NCBI RefSeq assembly: GCF_029626175.1
Contig: NZ_JARUBM010000002.1
Location: 3,117,001-3,181,000, forward strand
DNA length: 64,000 bases
Direction: 5' to 3'
Origin: Micromonospora sp. WMMD1082
GTDB taxonomy: Bacteria > Actinomycetota > Actinomycetes > Mycobacteriales > Micromonosporaceae
The translations under genes were made by a program, and so were the position numbers. Of this stretch, positions 26,941 to 35,880 are shown one piece after another (within the stretch, counting starts at the first letter, position 1; each line of letters opens with the position of its first letter). The notes under the pieces were generated by a model. It made no database searches, had not been told where the DNA came from, and worked only from the letters and a program-made list of their open reading frames with translations.

Positions 26941-27101
26941 CACCTGGCGGTGCGGCTACCCGAGGTCGGTGCCTCGTGATGTGTTGGCTGCGCTGCGGTG
27001 GCATGAGCGGCGGGCGTGTGCCGGCTTCACGGTGGACATGGCGATGGGCCTGGGGCAGCGGTGCCGCGCCCAGGCCCACCGGCAGTGGAGTCGGGGGTGC
27101 C

Positions 27102-27971
27102 TCAGCCGTCGACCGCCGTCGCGGGTGACGGGGCGCTGCGCCGGGGCGCTTTGCCGGCGCGGATGCTCGCGCTCCGCTTGGCCTTCGTTGCCGCCTGGTC
27201 GGTGTGGGTGAGGGCGCTGAGGGTGCCCTCGGTGACGGCCCGCGCGAGGTCGGCGTCGGCGCGGGCGAGCCGCATCCGCAGCGCGTCGGTGCTGATGCCG
27301 AGGCGGGTAGCGATGGGTTCCGGGGCGCGGCGGCCGAGCCGGACCTCGATCCACGGCTGCATGTCGACCTCGTTGATGACGTTCAGGGTGACGGCCCGGT
27401 GGACGAGCAGGTCGGGGTGGCCGTAGGGCACCATCGGGGCGAGGGAGCCGGCGACAGCGTGTTCGATGTCGTCGATCGGCACCGCTTGCTCGCTGTCCAG
27501 GCGCAGTCGCCGTCCAGCGCGCCACGCGGCCATGGTCAACGACGCGTACAGCGCTGGCCGGGTCAGGTCGGCGTGATCGCGCACCGCTTCCAGGAATCCG
27601 GTGAGGATCTCGTTGTCGATGTCGGTCGAGTCGCCTCGGTAGCCGGCGGAGTGATGTGCGGCGATGCGGACGAGAGCGGGCATCGCCATGCCGACCGCGG
27701 CGATCGTCCACTCCTTGCCGTACAGCCGCGCCCGCAGCACGAGCTCCTGCCATACCGCGTCCCGGCCGGCGTAGGCGCGCGGGTGGTGCAGCAGCCAGTC
27801 GCGCAGTGCGGGCAGTGCGACGGTGCCGGCGGGCAGGCCGAGGTCGGCGCTGCGGGACAGGCTGTCGCAGTCGAGCGCCAGCGGCGCCGGGTCGCGGGTC
27901 AGCGCGACGAACGCCGTGTCGGCGGCGTGGAGGTGAGAAGCGGGCCAGTCCGGGATGCCGGATGCGGACAT
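27102..27971 (-). CDS. Sigma-factor-like DNA-binding protein
   Basis: The 289-residue product has a helical central part (EWTIAAVGMAMPALVRIAAH, then GFLEAVRDHADLTRPALYAS) like a sigma region 2. Towards the C-terminus a helix-turn-helix resembles region 4: RAPEPIATRLGISTDALRMR followed by LARADADLARAV. The C-terminal tail is basic. It lacks a full core-binding signature, so a sigma-derived regulator is as likely as a true sigma factor. The ATG at 27971 has GGGAG nine bases upstream. It sits between two CTGACA clusters and is a candidate for the factor that reads them, which is inference. Confidence 0.6.
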   Translation of the reverse strand: MSASGIPDWPASHLHAADTAFVALTRDPAPLALDCDSLSRSADLGLPAGTVALPALRDWLLHHPRAYAGRDAVWQELVLRARLYGKEWTIAAVGMAMPALVRIAAHHSAGYRGDSTDIDNEILTGFLEAVRDHADLTRPALYASLTMAAWRAGRRLRLDSEQAVPIDDIEHAVAGSLAPMVPYGHPDLLVHRAVTLNVINEVDMQPWIEVRLGRRAPEPIATRLGISTDALRMRLARADADLARAVTEGTLSALTHTDQAATKAKRSASIRAGKAPRRSAPSPATAVDG

Positions 27972-28054
27972 GTCGGAGACTCCCAACGGTGTGGACAAAC
28001 GGGATGCCGCCGACCAGCAGCGGCAGGTGCGTGCCGGCAGTAGGCCACCGATGT

Positions 28055-28956
28055 CTGTCACGGGCCTGACAGTGCAGGTCACCGCCGCGCCCGCGCGGGC
28101 TCGCTCGACCGCGCCGGCCCTGGACGGTGTCCGGCGAGCGGTCGGCCGGATCTGACAGGGGTGTCACGCTGTCAGATCCGGCCAGCCACGTCGGCGTCGG
28201 CGACTTCCCCGCGCAGTGACATCTGACCGGACCGGAGCGCCCGGGCGTCACGGCCCGGCCGGGCGGATGGCGTTGACGCGCGCACCGTGCCACAGGTGTG
28301 CCGCCTGCGTCAGCAGCGGCAGACACGACCAGCACCAGCGGGGTGCGTCGGTGACATCGGTCGCGGCCGGCGACCACCGGCCGCGAGGAATGTCGATGAC
28401 CGGAGCCGCCGCCGTACCGACCGCTGACAGGTGAGTGTCATCGATCGCGGCTCCACCACCTGCAGCCGGCGCCAAGAAGTCGGTCGAGGCCGCGACGCCG
28501 GGCGAACCGGCCGGGTCGCGCCGGCCGGCCGCGCCAGCGGAGCACGGACGCGCGTCGTCACGGCCGCCTGGACGCGGCCGTTGCCGCATCCGGACACGTT
28601 GGCGTCACCGATGACAGCGGCGACAATGACATCGACACGAATCGTCTGTCACTCGCCGGCTATGTCAACGACCGTTGTCGATGACATTCGCGGGTCCGGC
28701 GTGGACAGCGGGTTACTGCATCTGTCCATGGTCGGGGTGGCGGTGTCAACAGCCCGCGGGCGACCCGACCGGCGGTGTCAGAACGGCACCGGGCGGACGC
28801 GACAGGAGCCGTGGGCGCGGCGGATGGTGTGAGTTTCTGTCAGCGCCGAGGGCGAGCCGGGGCGGCCGGGCCGGGACCGGAGGACCCGCGGGGACGCGCG
28901 GCTGTCAGACGATCCCGCCGCCGTGTCAGATCGTGAAGTGTTCGCCACGGCTGACA
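28055..28956. promoter_or_regulatory. Divergent intergenic region rich in TGTCAG and GATGACA motifs with a 15-bp hairpin
   Basis: This 1-kb spacer separates the minus-strand sigma-like gene from the plus-strand modification operon. It holds about ten TGTCAG/CTGACA copies, including 28066-28072, 28424-28430, 28837-28843, 28902-28908, 28924-28929 and 28951-28956. Four TCGATGACA-like elements lie at 28436-28444, 28609-28616, 28627-28635 and 28679-28688. A perfect inverted repeat, GGCCGGATCTGACAG at 28144-28158 and CTGTCAGATCCGGCC at 28169-28183, encloses 10 bases. No gene was found. Confidence 0.6.
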
Positions 28957-29010
28957 ACCGCCGATTGGTAGACGTCAGCGCATCACGGCGCGGCGCGGAG
29001 CCGACACCAC

Positions 29011-29895
29011 ATGAGCGAGCACTCCATGCCGCAGTCCGCCCACCCGGGCGGCATCCCCCCCATCCCTGCGATCGATCTGGTCTCCGGCGACCCGCCGGTG
29101 CCGATCTCCGTCTGGCGCACCGCCCGCACCGGCGGCGACGCCGACCGTGGCGTCGGCGTCCGGCTGGCCTACCGGCTGGTGTCCGCCTACAGCCGACCCG
29201 GTGAGGTCGTCGTCGACCTCACCGCCGGCCACCGTGTGGCCACCGCCTGCGCGGAGGGCGGACGCCGGCACCACCCGGCGTGGTTCACCGACACCCCGAG
29301 CATGATCATCGGCGCGGCCAGCCCACCGGCCGAACCCACGGCCGATGATGCCGACGACAGCGAGGACGACCTGCCGGACCCCGGCGCCTGGTTCGGCGAC
29401 GACCTCACCGACCCGGATCTGCCCCCGGCCGGCGGCGCCGCGGCCGACCCGCCGGCCGATGCGCCGCTGCCGGGTGGGACCAGCCTCGTGGTCGCCGACT
29501 GGCCTCTCGACGACGCCGAGGCCACCAACCGGGTCCGCCTGGCCTGGCTGCTGTCCGCGTGCGCGACGCTGCTGCGCCCGGGCGGCTGCCTGGTCCTCGT
29601 GGTCACCGCCCCGACCGGCGTCACCCCGGAGGACTTCACCCCGGTCGTGCGGGCCGCCGCCGGCATCGGGCTGGGCTACCTGCAGCACATCGTCGCGGTC
29701 AGCGCCGGCACCGACGGCGACACGTTCGTGTACCACATCACCGACGAGGAACTGCTCACCCTCGCCCAGCAAGCCAACGACCAGCAGTGGGCGGTAGCGC
29801 ACCTGCGCGTGCACGCGGACCTGCTGGTGTTCTCCCAGCGGCAGACACCGCACCCGCGGCAGGGGCGACGTCGGACGGGCGGTCGCCGTGACTGA
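29011..29895 (+). CDS. Degenerate SAM-methyltransferase-like protein
   Basis: The 294-residue product has a Rossmann-like layout: a PGEVVVDLTAGHRVATAC segment in the motif I position, ATLLRPGGCLVLVVTAP in the late-strand position, and a C-terminal HADLLVFSQR strand equivalent to HEDVLIFQRP in the next gene. It lacks the SPPY-type catalytic motif and has a long acidic insert (about 105-165). It is therefore probably a catalytically inactive partner of the downstream methyltransferase. It is the first gene of the overlapping modification operon and overlaps the next gene by eight bases. Confidence 0.7.
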   Translation: MSEHSMPQSAHPGGIPPIPAIDLVSGDPPVPISVWRTARTGGDADRGVGVRLAYRLVSAYSRPGEVVVDLTAGHRVATACAEGGRRHHPAWFTDTPSMIIGAASPPAEPTADDADDSEDDLPDPGAWFGDDLTDPDLPPAGGAAADPPADAPLPGGTSLVVADWPLDDAEATNRVRLAWLLSACATLLRPGGCLVLVVTAPTGVTPEDFTPVVRAAAGIGLGYLQHIVAVSAGTDGDTFVYHITDEELLTLAQQANDQQWAVAHLRVHADLLVFSQRQTPHPRQGRRRTGGRRD

Positions 29896-30901
29896 CCACA
29901 TCCCGCCGCCCACCGCAGAGCACGGATCGACCGGCGCGGGAGGCGACCCCTCTGGCCACCGGCCTGGCACCGGCGAGAGCCGGCGCCGCGGCGACACCGG
30001 CCGGCACCGCGCCGCGGGCGGGCCCGAGAGCCTGTCGGTGTGGGCGACGGCGCAGCGCACCGGGCCGGTCCAGCGCCGCGGCCGGTACGTGCCGGAGTCG
30101 GTCAAGCACCCGGCCCGGATGCTGCCGGCGATCGCCGCCCACGCGGTCCACGCCTACACCCGGCCCGGCGATCTCGTCCTGGACCCGATGTGCGGCATCG
30201 GCACCACCCTCGTCGAGGCCGTGCACGCCGGTCGCGATGCCATCGGCGTGGAGTACGAGCCGCGATGGTCCAACATCGCCGACGCCAACATCGCCCACGC
30301 CCACGCCCAGGGGGCGACCGGACGGGCGTCGGTGGTCCGCGGGGACGCGACCCAGCTACGGTCCCTGCTGCCGGCCGCCCTGGCCGGGCGGTGCGCCCTC
30401 GTGGTCACGTCACCGCCATACGGGCCGACGGTGCACGGCTTGGTACGGCCCGGCGCCGACGGGGTGGCGAAGAGCCACAACGCCTACAGCGACGGCAGCG
30501 ATCGGGGAAACCTCGCCTACCGGGACCTCACCGGTCTCGCCGACGGGTTCGAGCACATCCTGTCCGGCTGCGCTGTGCTGCTACGCCCCGGCGGCACCGT
30601 GGTGGTCACCGCTCGCCCGTGGCGCAAGAACGGCCAGCTGGTCGACCTGCCCTCGGCGGTGATCGCCGCCGGAACGCGCGCCGGCCTGGTGCCGACCGAA
30701 CGGTGCGTCGCGCTGCTGGCCGCCGTCCGCGACGGGCGCCTGGTCGCCCGGCCGTCGTTCTTTCAGCTCCAGCAGGTCCGCCGCGCCCGAAACACCGGCA
30801 CGCCGATGCACCTGATCACCCACGAGGACGTGCTGATCTTCCAACGACCGCACACCCCGCGGGATCCGGGGACCACGACCGGCGGCGGGGTGGTCGGATG
30901 A
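29888..30901 (+). CDS. Amino-type DNA methyltransferase (TSPPY)
   Basis: The 337-residue product has a SAM motif DPMCGIGTTLVEAV (about residues 98-111) followed by the catalytic VVTSPPYGPTVHG (about 172-184), an order that fits gamma- or alpha-class N4-cytosine/N6-adenine methyltransferases. The catalytic motif TSPPY favours N4-methylcytosine. The N-terminal 50 residues are low complexity. The GTG start overlaps the previous gene and the stop overlaps the next by four bases (ATGA). The target sequence cannot be predicted. Confidence 0.85.
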   Translation: MTDHIPPPTAEHGSTGAGGDPSGHRPGTGESRRRGDTGRHRAAGGPESLSVWATAQRTGPVQRRGRYVPESVKHPARMLPAIAAHAVHAYTRPGDLVLDPMCGIGTTLVEAVHAGRDAIGVEYEPRWSNIADANIAHAHAQGATGRASVVRGDATQLRSLLPAALAGRCALVVTSPPYGPTVHGLVRPGADGVAKSHNAYSDGSDRGNLAYRDLTGLADGFEHILSGCAVLLRPGGTVVVTARPWRKNGQLVDLPSAVIAAGTRAGLVPTERCVALLAAVRDGRLVARPSFFQLQQVRRARNTGTPMHLITHEDVLIFQRPHTPRDPGTTTGGGVVG

Positions 30902-31782
30902 GCGCACCCACCGCCAGGTACCTGAGCCTCGGGGCGGGCGTGCAGAGCTCCACCGTCCTGCTGCTGGCCGCCCAGGGCCGGATTCCGACGTTCGACGCGG
31001 CCGTCTTCGCCGACACCGGCTGGGAGCCGGACGCCGTGTACCGGCATCTGGACCGGCTGGCCACCATCGCCGATCGGGCCGGGATACCGCTCGTGCGCGT
31101 CAGCGCCGGCAACATCCGGGCTGACGCGCTCGATCCGGCGCACCGCTTCGCCTCCATGCCCCTGTTCACCCTCGGCCCGGCCGGCGAACGCGGAATGGCC
31201 AGGAGGCAGTGCACCGGCGAGTACAAGATCAAACCCATCAAGGCGGAGGTACGGCGCCGGCTCGGCTACCCCCACCCACGACGGGTACCCGCCGGCGTGG
31301 TCGCCGAGATGGCCATCGGTATCTCCGTCGACGAGATCCATCGGGCCCGCGACGCCGACGTGGCCTACATGCGCAACACGTTCCCGCTGCTCAACCTCGG
31401 GTGGCGGCGCGGCGACTGCATCGCCTACCTGGCCGAGCACGGCCTCGGCGCGACCCCCCGCAGCGCCTGCGTGGGATGCCCCTACCACACCGACGCCGAA
31501 TGGGCCCGGCTGCGCAGCGACAGCCCGACGCAGTGGGCCGACGCCGTCGCGTTCGACCACGCGATCCGGCATGGCTCCGCCCGGGCCAACGCCGCCGGGC
31601 AGCCGCTACGTGGCCAGTTCTTCGTGCACCGGCAACGCATCCCGCTCGATGAGGTGCGGCTGCGCCCCCGACCGGCCGACGCGCACACCCCGGGCTGCGG
31701 GCCGTGGACCTGCCCCCACCCCGAGGTGGAACCCCACGCCCAACCTGCCGTTTCGGGATCGCCGATGCGGGAGGTGGCGTGA
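30898..31782 (+). CDS. PAPS-reductase-like (adenine nucleotide alpha-hydrolase) protein
   Basis: The 294-residue product starts with a PP-loop-like strand YLSLGAGVQSSTVLLLA, then AAVFADTGWEPDAVY, matching PAPS-reductase-fold proteins that cluster with DNA methyltransferases in actinophages and mobile elements. RRQCTGEYKIKPIKAEVRR is the characteristic middle motif. Late cysteines (ACVGCPYHTD, then CGPWTCPHPE) could bind a metal. DndC, the sulfur-transfer protein of DNA phosphorothioation, shares this fold, but no other dnd gene is present. Both ends overlap neighbours by four bases. Confidence 0.8.
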   Translation: MSAPTARYLSLGAGVQSSTVLLLAAQGRIPTFDAAVFADTGWEPDAVYRHLDRLATIADRAGIPLVRVSAGNIRADALDPAHRFASMPLFTLGPAGERGMARRQCTGEYKIKPIKAEVRRRLGYPHPRRVPAGVVAEMAIGISVDEIHRARDADVAYMRNTFPLLNLGWRRGDCIAYLAEHGLGATPRSACVGCPYHTDAEWARLRSDSPTQWADAVAFDHAIRHGSARANAAGQPLRGQFFVHRQRIPLDEVRLRPRPADAHTPGCGPWTCPHPEVEPHAQPAVSGSPMREVA

Positions 31783-33330
31783 GTGCCCTTCCCGCCCCGC
31801 CGGCCGGGCCCCGCATCGGATCCCTGTGCAGCGGATACGGCGGCCTCGACCTGGCCGTCGAGATGGTGCTCGGCGGCCAGCTCGCCTGGTACGCCGAAAC
31901 CGACCGCCACGCCCGCACCGTCCTCACCCACCGCTGGCCCGCTGTGCCGAACCTCGGCGACATCCGCGCCGTGGACTGGACCGGCGTCGAGCCGGTCGAC
32001 ATCCTCACCGCCGGCTTTCCCTGCCAGGACATCTCCAACGCCGGCAGAAGAGCCGGTATCACCGGGGCGCACTCCAGCGTCTGGACCCACGTCGCGGCAG
32101 CTGTTCGCGATCTTCGACCGCCGCTCGTGTTCGTGGAGAACGTCGCCGCACTCCTGCGCCGGGGCCTCGACGTCGTCCACGCCGACCTGGCCGCGCTCGG
32201 GTACGACACGAGCTGGCTATGCCTACGCGCATCCGACATCGGCGCCGCCCACCGACGCGACCGCCTGTTCTTGCTGGCCACCCCTGCTGGGCGAGGGGGT
32301 GCGGACGTTGCCGACACCGTGTGCCCGTGACGGCAAGGGCCCCGGCCACCAGTACGGGCTGCCCGACCTTGTCGAACCCGCCGGCAGCCGCCACCACCTG
32401 CTGCCCACACCCACCGCCCAGCAGTACGGATCCAACCGCTCCCCGTCGGCGGGTGCGACCCGTCGGCCGGGCCTGGCCGGCATCGCCGGGCAGCTGCTGC
32501 CCACGCCGACCGCCGCGACAGGTACCGGCTACATGAGCGGGACCCGCCGCGACACGTGGCGCCCGACCCTCGCATCCGCCGTCCGCGGCTACCGACCGCA
32601 CCCGGGCGGGAAACCGTCGGATCCCCAGGCGCCGCTGCCCACCCCGACCGCCGCCGACAGCCGTTCGTCGGCCAACCTCACCGCAGGCCGAAGCCACCCG
32701 GCCGACCACCCGGGACGGACGTTGACCGACGCGACCCGGCTGCTGCCCACCCCAAGGGCCAGTGACACCGGCACGCCGGGCCGGCGTGCCGGCACCGGGT
32801 TCCGCCCGCCACTATGGCAGGTGCTGCTACCCACCCCACGGGCCACCGACGGCACGAAGGGGGGCCCGGGGCAACGCGGCTCGCACGGGGACCTCACCCT
32901 GGCCTCGGCGGCGGTGCGGGTACCCGCCCGCACCCTGCCCACCCCCCGCGCGTCCGACGCGCGGGGTCCCGGCCGACACGGCGACGGCGGCACGGACCTG
33001 CGCACCACCGTCGCCGGCCTGGCCGAGGACCTCGCCGGGCTCGACGAGCAGCGGTGGGGCGTCTACGCCGCGGCCATCGCCCGCTGGGAGCTGCTGCTCG
33101 GCCGGCCCGCACCGGAGCCGACCCAGACCGGCACGCACGGCAAGCCCGTGCTCGCGCCGCCGTTCGTCGAGTGGCTGATGGGCCTCGACGCGCACTGGGT
33201 GACCGACACCGCGCTGGGTCTGCCGCGCACCGCCGCGCTGCGGGTCCTCGGCAACGGCGTCGTCCCGCAGCAGGCCGCCGCCGCGCTGCGGCTGCTGCTG
33301 TGTCCGCGCCGGTGGGAGGTGCCGGCATGA
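31779..33330 (+). pseudogene. Cytosine-C5 DNA methyltransferase with an internal frameshift
   Basis: The first part (GTG 31779 to stop 32330) carries SLCSGYGGLDLAVE (SAM site), GFPCQDISNAG with the catalytic Cys, VFVENVAALL and HRRDRLFLLA. The remaining conserved C-terminus lies in another frame, resuming near 32285 and running to 33330, and includes WGVYAAAIARWELLL, VEWLMGLDAHW and RVLGNGVVPQQAAAAL (motif X). Removing one base from the C-run or G-run at 32281-32306 restores one protein of about 516 residues. Options are a true mutation, a sequencing error or programmed slippage. The target-recognition region contains repeated LPTPxAxD modules. It overlaps both neighbours. Confidence 0.8.
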
Positions 33331-34493
33331 CCGAGCACCTCGACGACCCGCTATCCGGCTACGAATACCGCCGGGCCGGACCGGTCGCCCTGTATCTCGG
33401 CGACGCCACCCGGGTGCTGTCCGCGATGCCCGACGCCAGCGTCCACGCGGTCGTCACCTCACCGCCCTACTGGGGGTTGCGCGACTACGGCACCGGCCGG
33501 TGGACAGGCGGCAACCCCGGCTGCCCGCACCGGATCCCGAAAGCCGCCCGGGTCGACGGCGCGGTGTGCCCACCATGCGGCGCCGGGTGGAGCGACCCGC
33601 AGTACGGGCTGGAGCCCACCGTGCACGACTACGTGGCCCGCCTGGTGGCAGTCTTCGACCAGATCCGGCGGGTGCTCGACCCGGCGGGCACGTGCTGGCT
33701 CAACCTCGGCGACGGCTACAGCTCCGCCGCCGGCGGAGCCCCGGCCAGCGGCCGGCGACAAGCCGACGGCGCACGCGCCACCCGGCCCCGCGCCCAAGAC
33801 CTCGTCGCGCCGAAGAACCTGCTCGGCGTGCCGTGGCGGGTCGCGTTCGCGTTGCAGTCCTCCGGCTGGTTCCTGCGCAACGCGGTCATCTGGGCCAAAC
33901 CGAATCCGATGCCAGAATCGGTGCGCGACAGGCTGTCCTCGACGTACGAGACCCTGTTCCTGCTGACCAGATCCCCGCAGTACCACTTCGACCTCGATCC
34001 GATTCGGCTGCCGCTCAAGCAGCCCGAGGCCGCCGACGGCAGCCGGGTGTTCGGCGGTGCCCGCAAGGGCACCGCCGGCGGGATCAACGCCACCGCCCGG
34101 CGTCGGGGAGGCCGCTACGGCGGCAAGCACACCGCCGACACGAGCGTGGCGCCAGGGGCCGGCCGAGGCAACCTCGTGCCGCTCGGGCGTGCCCACACCG
34201 CCGCCCATCCCCGAGGACGCAATCCGGGCGATGTGTGGCGCATCGCGACCCGCCCGTACCGGGGCGCGCACGTCGCGCCGTTCCCGGTCGACCTGCCACT
34301 GCGGGCCGTCGCCGCCGGCTGTCCGCCCGCTGGCCTGGTGCTCGACCCGTTCTGCGGGGCCGGCACCACCGGACTGGCGGCGCTGCAGCTTGGACGCCGC
34401 TTCGCCGGCATCGACATCAGCGCCCCGTTCCTCGACGAGACGCTGACCCGGCTCACCCCCCACCTGCCCAACCCAGGGCCGGTGGCGAGATGA
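33327..34493 (+). CDS. Beta-class amino-type DNA methyltransferase
   Basis: The 388-residue product has the catalytic motif VVTSPPYWGLRDYG (about 40-53) near the N-terminus and the SAM motif LDPFCGAGTTGLAAL (about 338-352) near the C-terminus, the motif order of beta-class N4-cytosine/N6-adenine methyltransferases. A CPHRIP...CPPCGAGW cluster (about 65-92) is a putative zinc finger, and a segment reading KNLLGVPWRVAFALQSSGW is typical of the family. The ATG overlaps the upstream stop by three bases and has GGGAGGTG ahead of it. It overlaps the next gene by four bases. Confidence 0.88.
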   Translation: MTEHLDDPLSGYEYRRAGPVALYLGDATRVLSAMPDASVHAVVTSPPYWGLRDYGTGRWTGGNPGCPHRIPKAARVDGAVCPPCGAGWSDPQYGLEPTVHDYVARLVAVFDQIRRVLDPAGTCWLNLGDGYSSAAGGAPASGRRQADGARATRPRAQDLVAPKNLLGVPWRVAFALQSSGWFLRNAVIWAKPNPMPESVRDRLSSTYETLFLLTRSPQYHFDLDPIRLPLKQPEAADGSRVFGGARKGTAGGINATARRRGGRYGGKHTADTSVAPGAGRGNLVPLGRAHTAAHPRGRNPGDVWRIATRPYRGAHVAPFPVDLPLRAVAAGCPPAGLVLDPFCGAGTTGLAALQLGRRFAGIDISAPFLDETLTRLTPHLPNPGPVAR

Positions 34494-34939
34494 GCCTGCG
34501 GACCGTGCCGGTGTCGTTCAAACAGGCCGGGCAGTTCGTGGTCGACTGGCACCGCCACCACCGGCCACCGCGCGGACACAAGTTCTCCATCGGCGTGGCC
34601 GACGGAGACATCCTCGTCGGAGTGGCCATCGTCGGCCGGCCGATCGCCCGGCACCTCGACGACGGCCACACGCTCGAGGTCACCCGGGTCGCCACCGACG
34701 GGCACCGCAACGCCTGCTCCCTGCTGTACGCGGCGGCGTGGCAGGCCGGCAAAGCCCTCGGCTACCGCCGCATGGTCACCTACACCCAGCAGGGCGAGTC
34801 CGGCGCCAGCCTGCGGGCGGTCGGGTGGCGCGTGGTCGCCGCCCGGCCACCCGCACCCGGCTGGTCCAGACCCAGCCGGCCCCGGCACGACGACGGCACC
34901 GCGCACACCGCCCGGCTGCGGTGGGAGCCAGACACGTAA
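34490..34939 (+). CDS. XF1762-family protein (acetyltransferase-like)
   Basis: The 149-residue product matches the XF1762 family end to end: PVSFKQAGQFVVDWHRHH, RGHKFSIGVADGDILVGVAI, LEVTRVATDGHRNACSLLYA, GYRRMVTYTQQGESGASLRA, GWRVV. The fold is related to GNAT acetyltransferases. The biochemical role is unknown but members travel with DNA methyltransferases in phages and mobile elements. It is the last gene of the overlapping modification operon, and a perfect hairpin follows at 35011. Confidence 0.85.
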   Translation: MSLRTVPVSFKQAGQFVVDWHRHHRPPRGHKFSIGVADGDILVGVAIVGRPIARHLDDGHTLEVTRVATDGHRNACSLLYAAAWQAGKALGYRRMVTYTQQGESGASLRAVGWRVVAARPPAPGWSRPSRPRHDDGTAHTARLRWEPDT

Positions 34940-35010
34940 ACCCCATCCGTCCGCCGCCGGATGCCGCGCCACGACACCACCAGAAAAGATGACGTTTCAT
35001 ACTTGCCGTG

Positions 35011-35041
35011 GGGAAGCCCCGCCGTCGAGGCGGGGCTTCCC
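35011..35041 (+). terminator. Perfect 13-bp hairpin after the modification operon
   Basis: GGGAAGCCCCGCC and GGCGGGGCTTCCC pair around GTCGA, 72 bases after the last stop. It probably terminates the operon. Similar hairpins also occur at ends of IS200/IS605-type elements, so a relic is possible. Confidence 0.6.
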
Positions 35042-35064
35042 GTCAGCTCGCCCGAGACGCACAG

Positions 35065-35247
35065 CCAGATCAGCGACCTCGACCCGGCAGCGGCGCGCAC
35101 TGACCGCCACGCACGGCGCCTAGCGCCACCGTGAGCTGCACTAACTCGTCCGCGCCAGCGGGTTCGGCCCCGGCGACACGGACACGATCCGCGTCACGTT
35201 CACCCAGCACACGCCGGCGCCGCCGTCCTCCGCGCCCGACCCCGCTG
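35065..35247 (+). repeat. Direct repeat, copy 1
   Basis: About 183 bases matching copy 2 at 35537-35729 with a few substitutions and small indels, beginning CCAGATCAGCGA and ending near CCCCGCTG. Neither copy has a complete gene. Confidence 0.75.
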
Positions 35248-35296
35248 AACGTCCGCCGCAAGGGCGGCTCGCGCTGGCAGATTGGTGGGAATGACA

Positions 35297-35395
35297 GCTA
35301 TAGGCCCTGCCTCAAGGCAAGGGCTGTACATGCAAAACCCCGGCGGCATGCCTTTGCAGGCAGAGGCGGACCGGGGTCTACGCCGAAACTATAGC
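35297..35395. other. Multi-hairpin structured element
   Basis: Terminal arms GCTATAG (35297-35303) and CTATAGC (35389-35395) enclose two further stems. The first pairs GCCCTGCCT with AGGCAAGGGC around 35304-35325 (one mismatch). The second is an outer CCCCGG/CCGGGG stem (35338-35376) containing TGCCT-TTGC-AGGCA. The nested layout resembles a small structured RNA or a folded single-strand recombination site. It lies between the two direct repeats. Confidence 0.45.
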
Positions 35396-35536
35396 ATGCA
35401 TTGGCAACGAGAGACCAGCGGGCGGGCGGCGGAACTGACGGTGCTTGAGCGGCGCCTCTTCGAGGTCATATCTCGCCCACGGCGAAGGCCTGGTGACCCA
35501 CACGCGGCTCTGGATCAGCTCACGGTGCTCGCACGA

Positions 35537-35729
35537 CCAGATCAGCGATCTCGACCCGGCAGCGGCGCGCACTGACCGCCACGCACCGCGCCTGGCGCGA
35601 CGGTGTCCGCCGTGAGCTGTACTAACTCGTCTGCGCCAGCGGGTTCGGCCCGGGCGACACGGACACGATCCGCGTCACGTTCACCCAGCACACGCCTGCG
35701 CCGCCGTCCTCCCATGCCCAACCCCGCTG
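35537..35729 (+). repeat. Direct repeat, copy 2
   Basis: Second copy of the 35065-35247 repeat, slightly longer. The best-conserved part is the shared stretch containing GCGACACGGACACGATCC. Confidence 0.75.
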
Positions 35730-35854
35730 GTGGTGCCCAACCTCGGCGCGTCCGCGCCGCATCCGGCGACTGCCCGACCAGGTTCAGCGACGAGAAGGCG
35801 GCCAGCGAGCACAGCAATCCTGAGCCGCCATCCACACCCGAGACCACGCCACAC

Positions 35855-35880
35855 GGACCCGCCGCACCTGCGGCGGGTCC
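35855..35880 (+). terminator. Terminator or attenuator hairpin upstream of the VUT transporter
   Basis: GGACCCGCCGCA and TGCGGCGGGTCC form a 12-bp perfect stem followed by TCCTCTTT, 27 bases before the candidate ATG at 35908. It could end an upstream transcript or attenuate the transporter operon. Confidence 0.6.

Noticed and set aside
17435..28956. CRISPR array from the repeated TGTCAG motifs
   Set aside because: The repeats are only 6-7 bases, irregularly spaced and in both orientations, with no uniform spacers.
30898..34939. DNA phosphorothioation (dnd) cluster because of the PAPS-reductase-like gene
   Set aside because: No DndA/B/D/E-like protein is present and the PP-loop is degenerate, so dnd was not called.
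35288..35400. Possible tRNA in the multi-hairpin element
   Set aside because: The arms do not fit cloverleaf lengths and there is no T-loop GTTCGA, so it was not called a tRNA.
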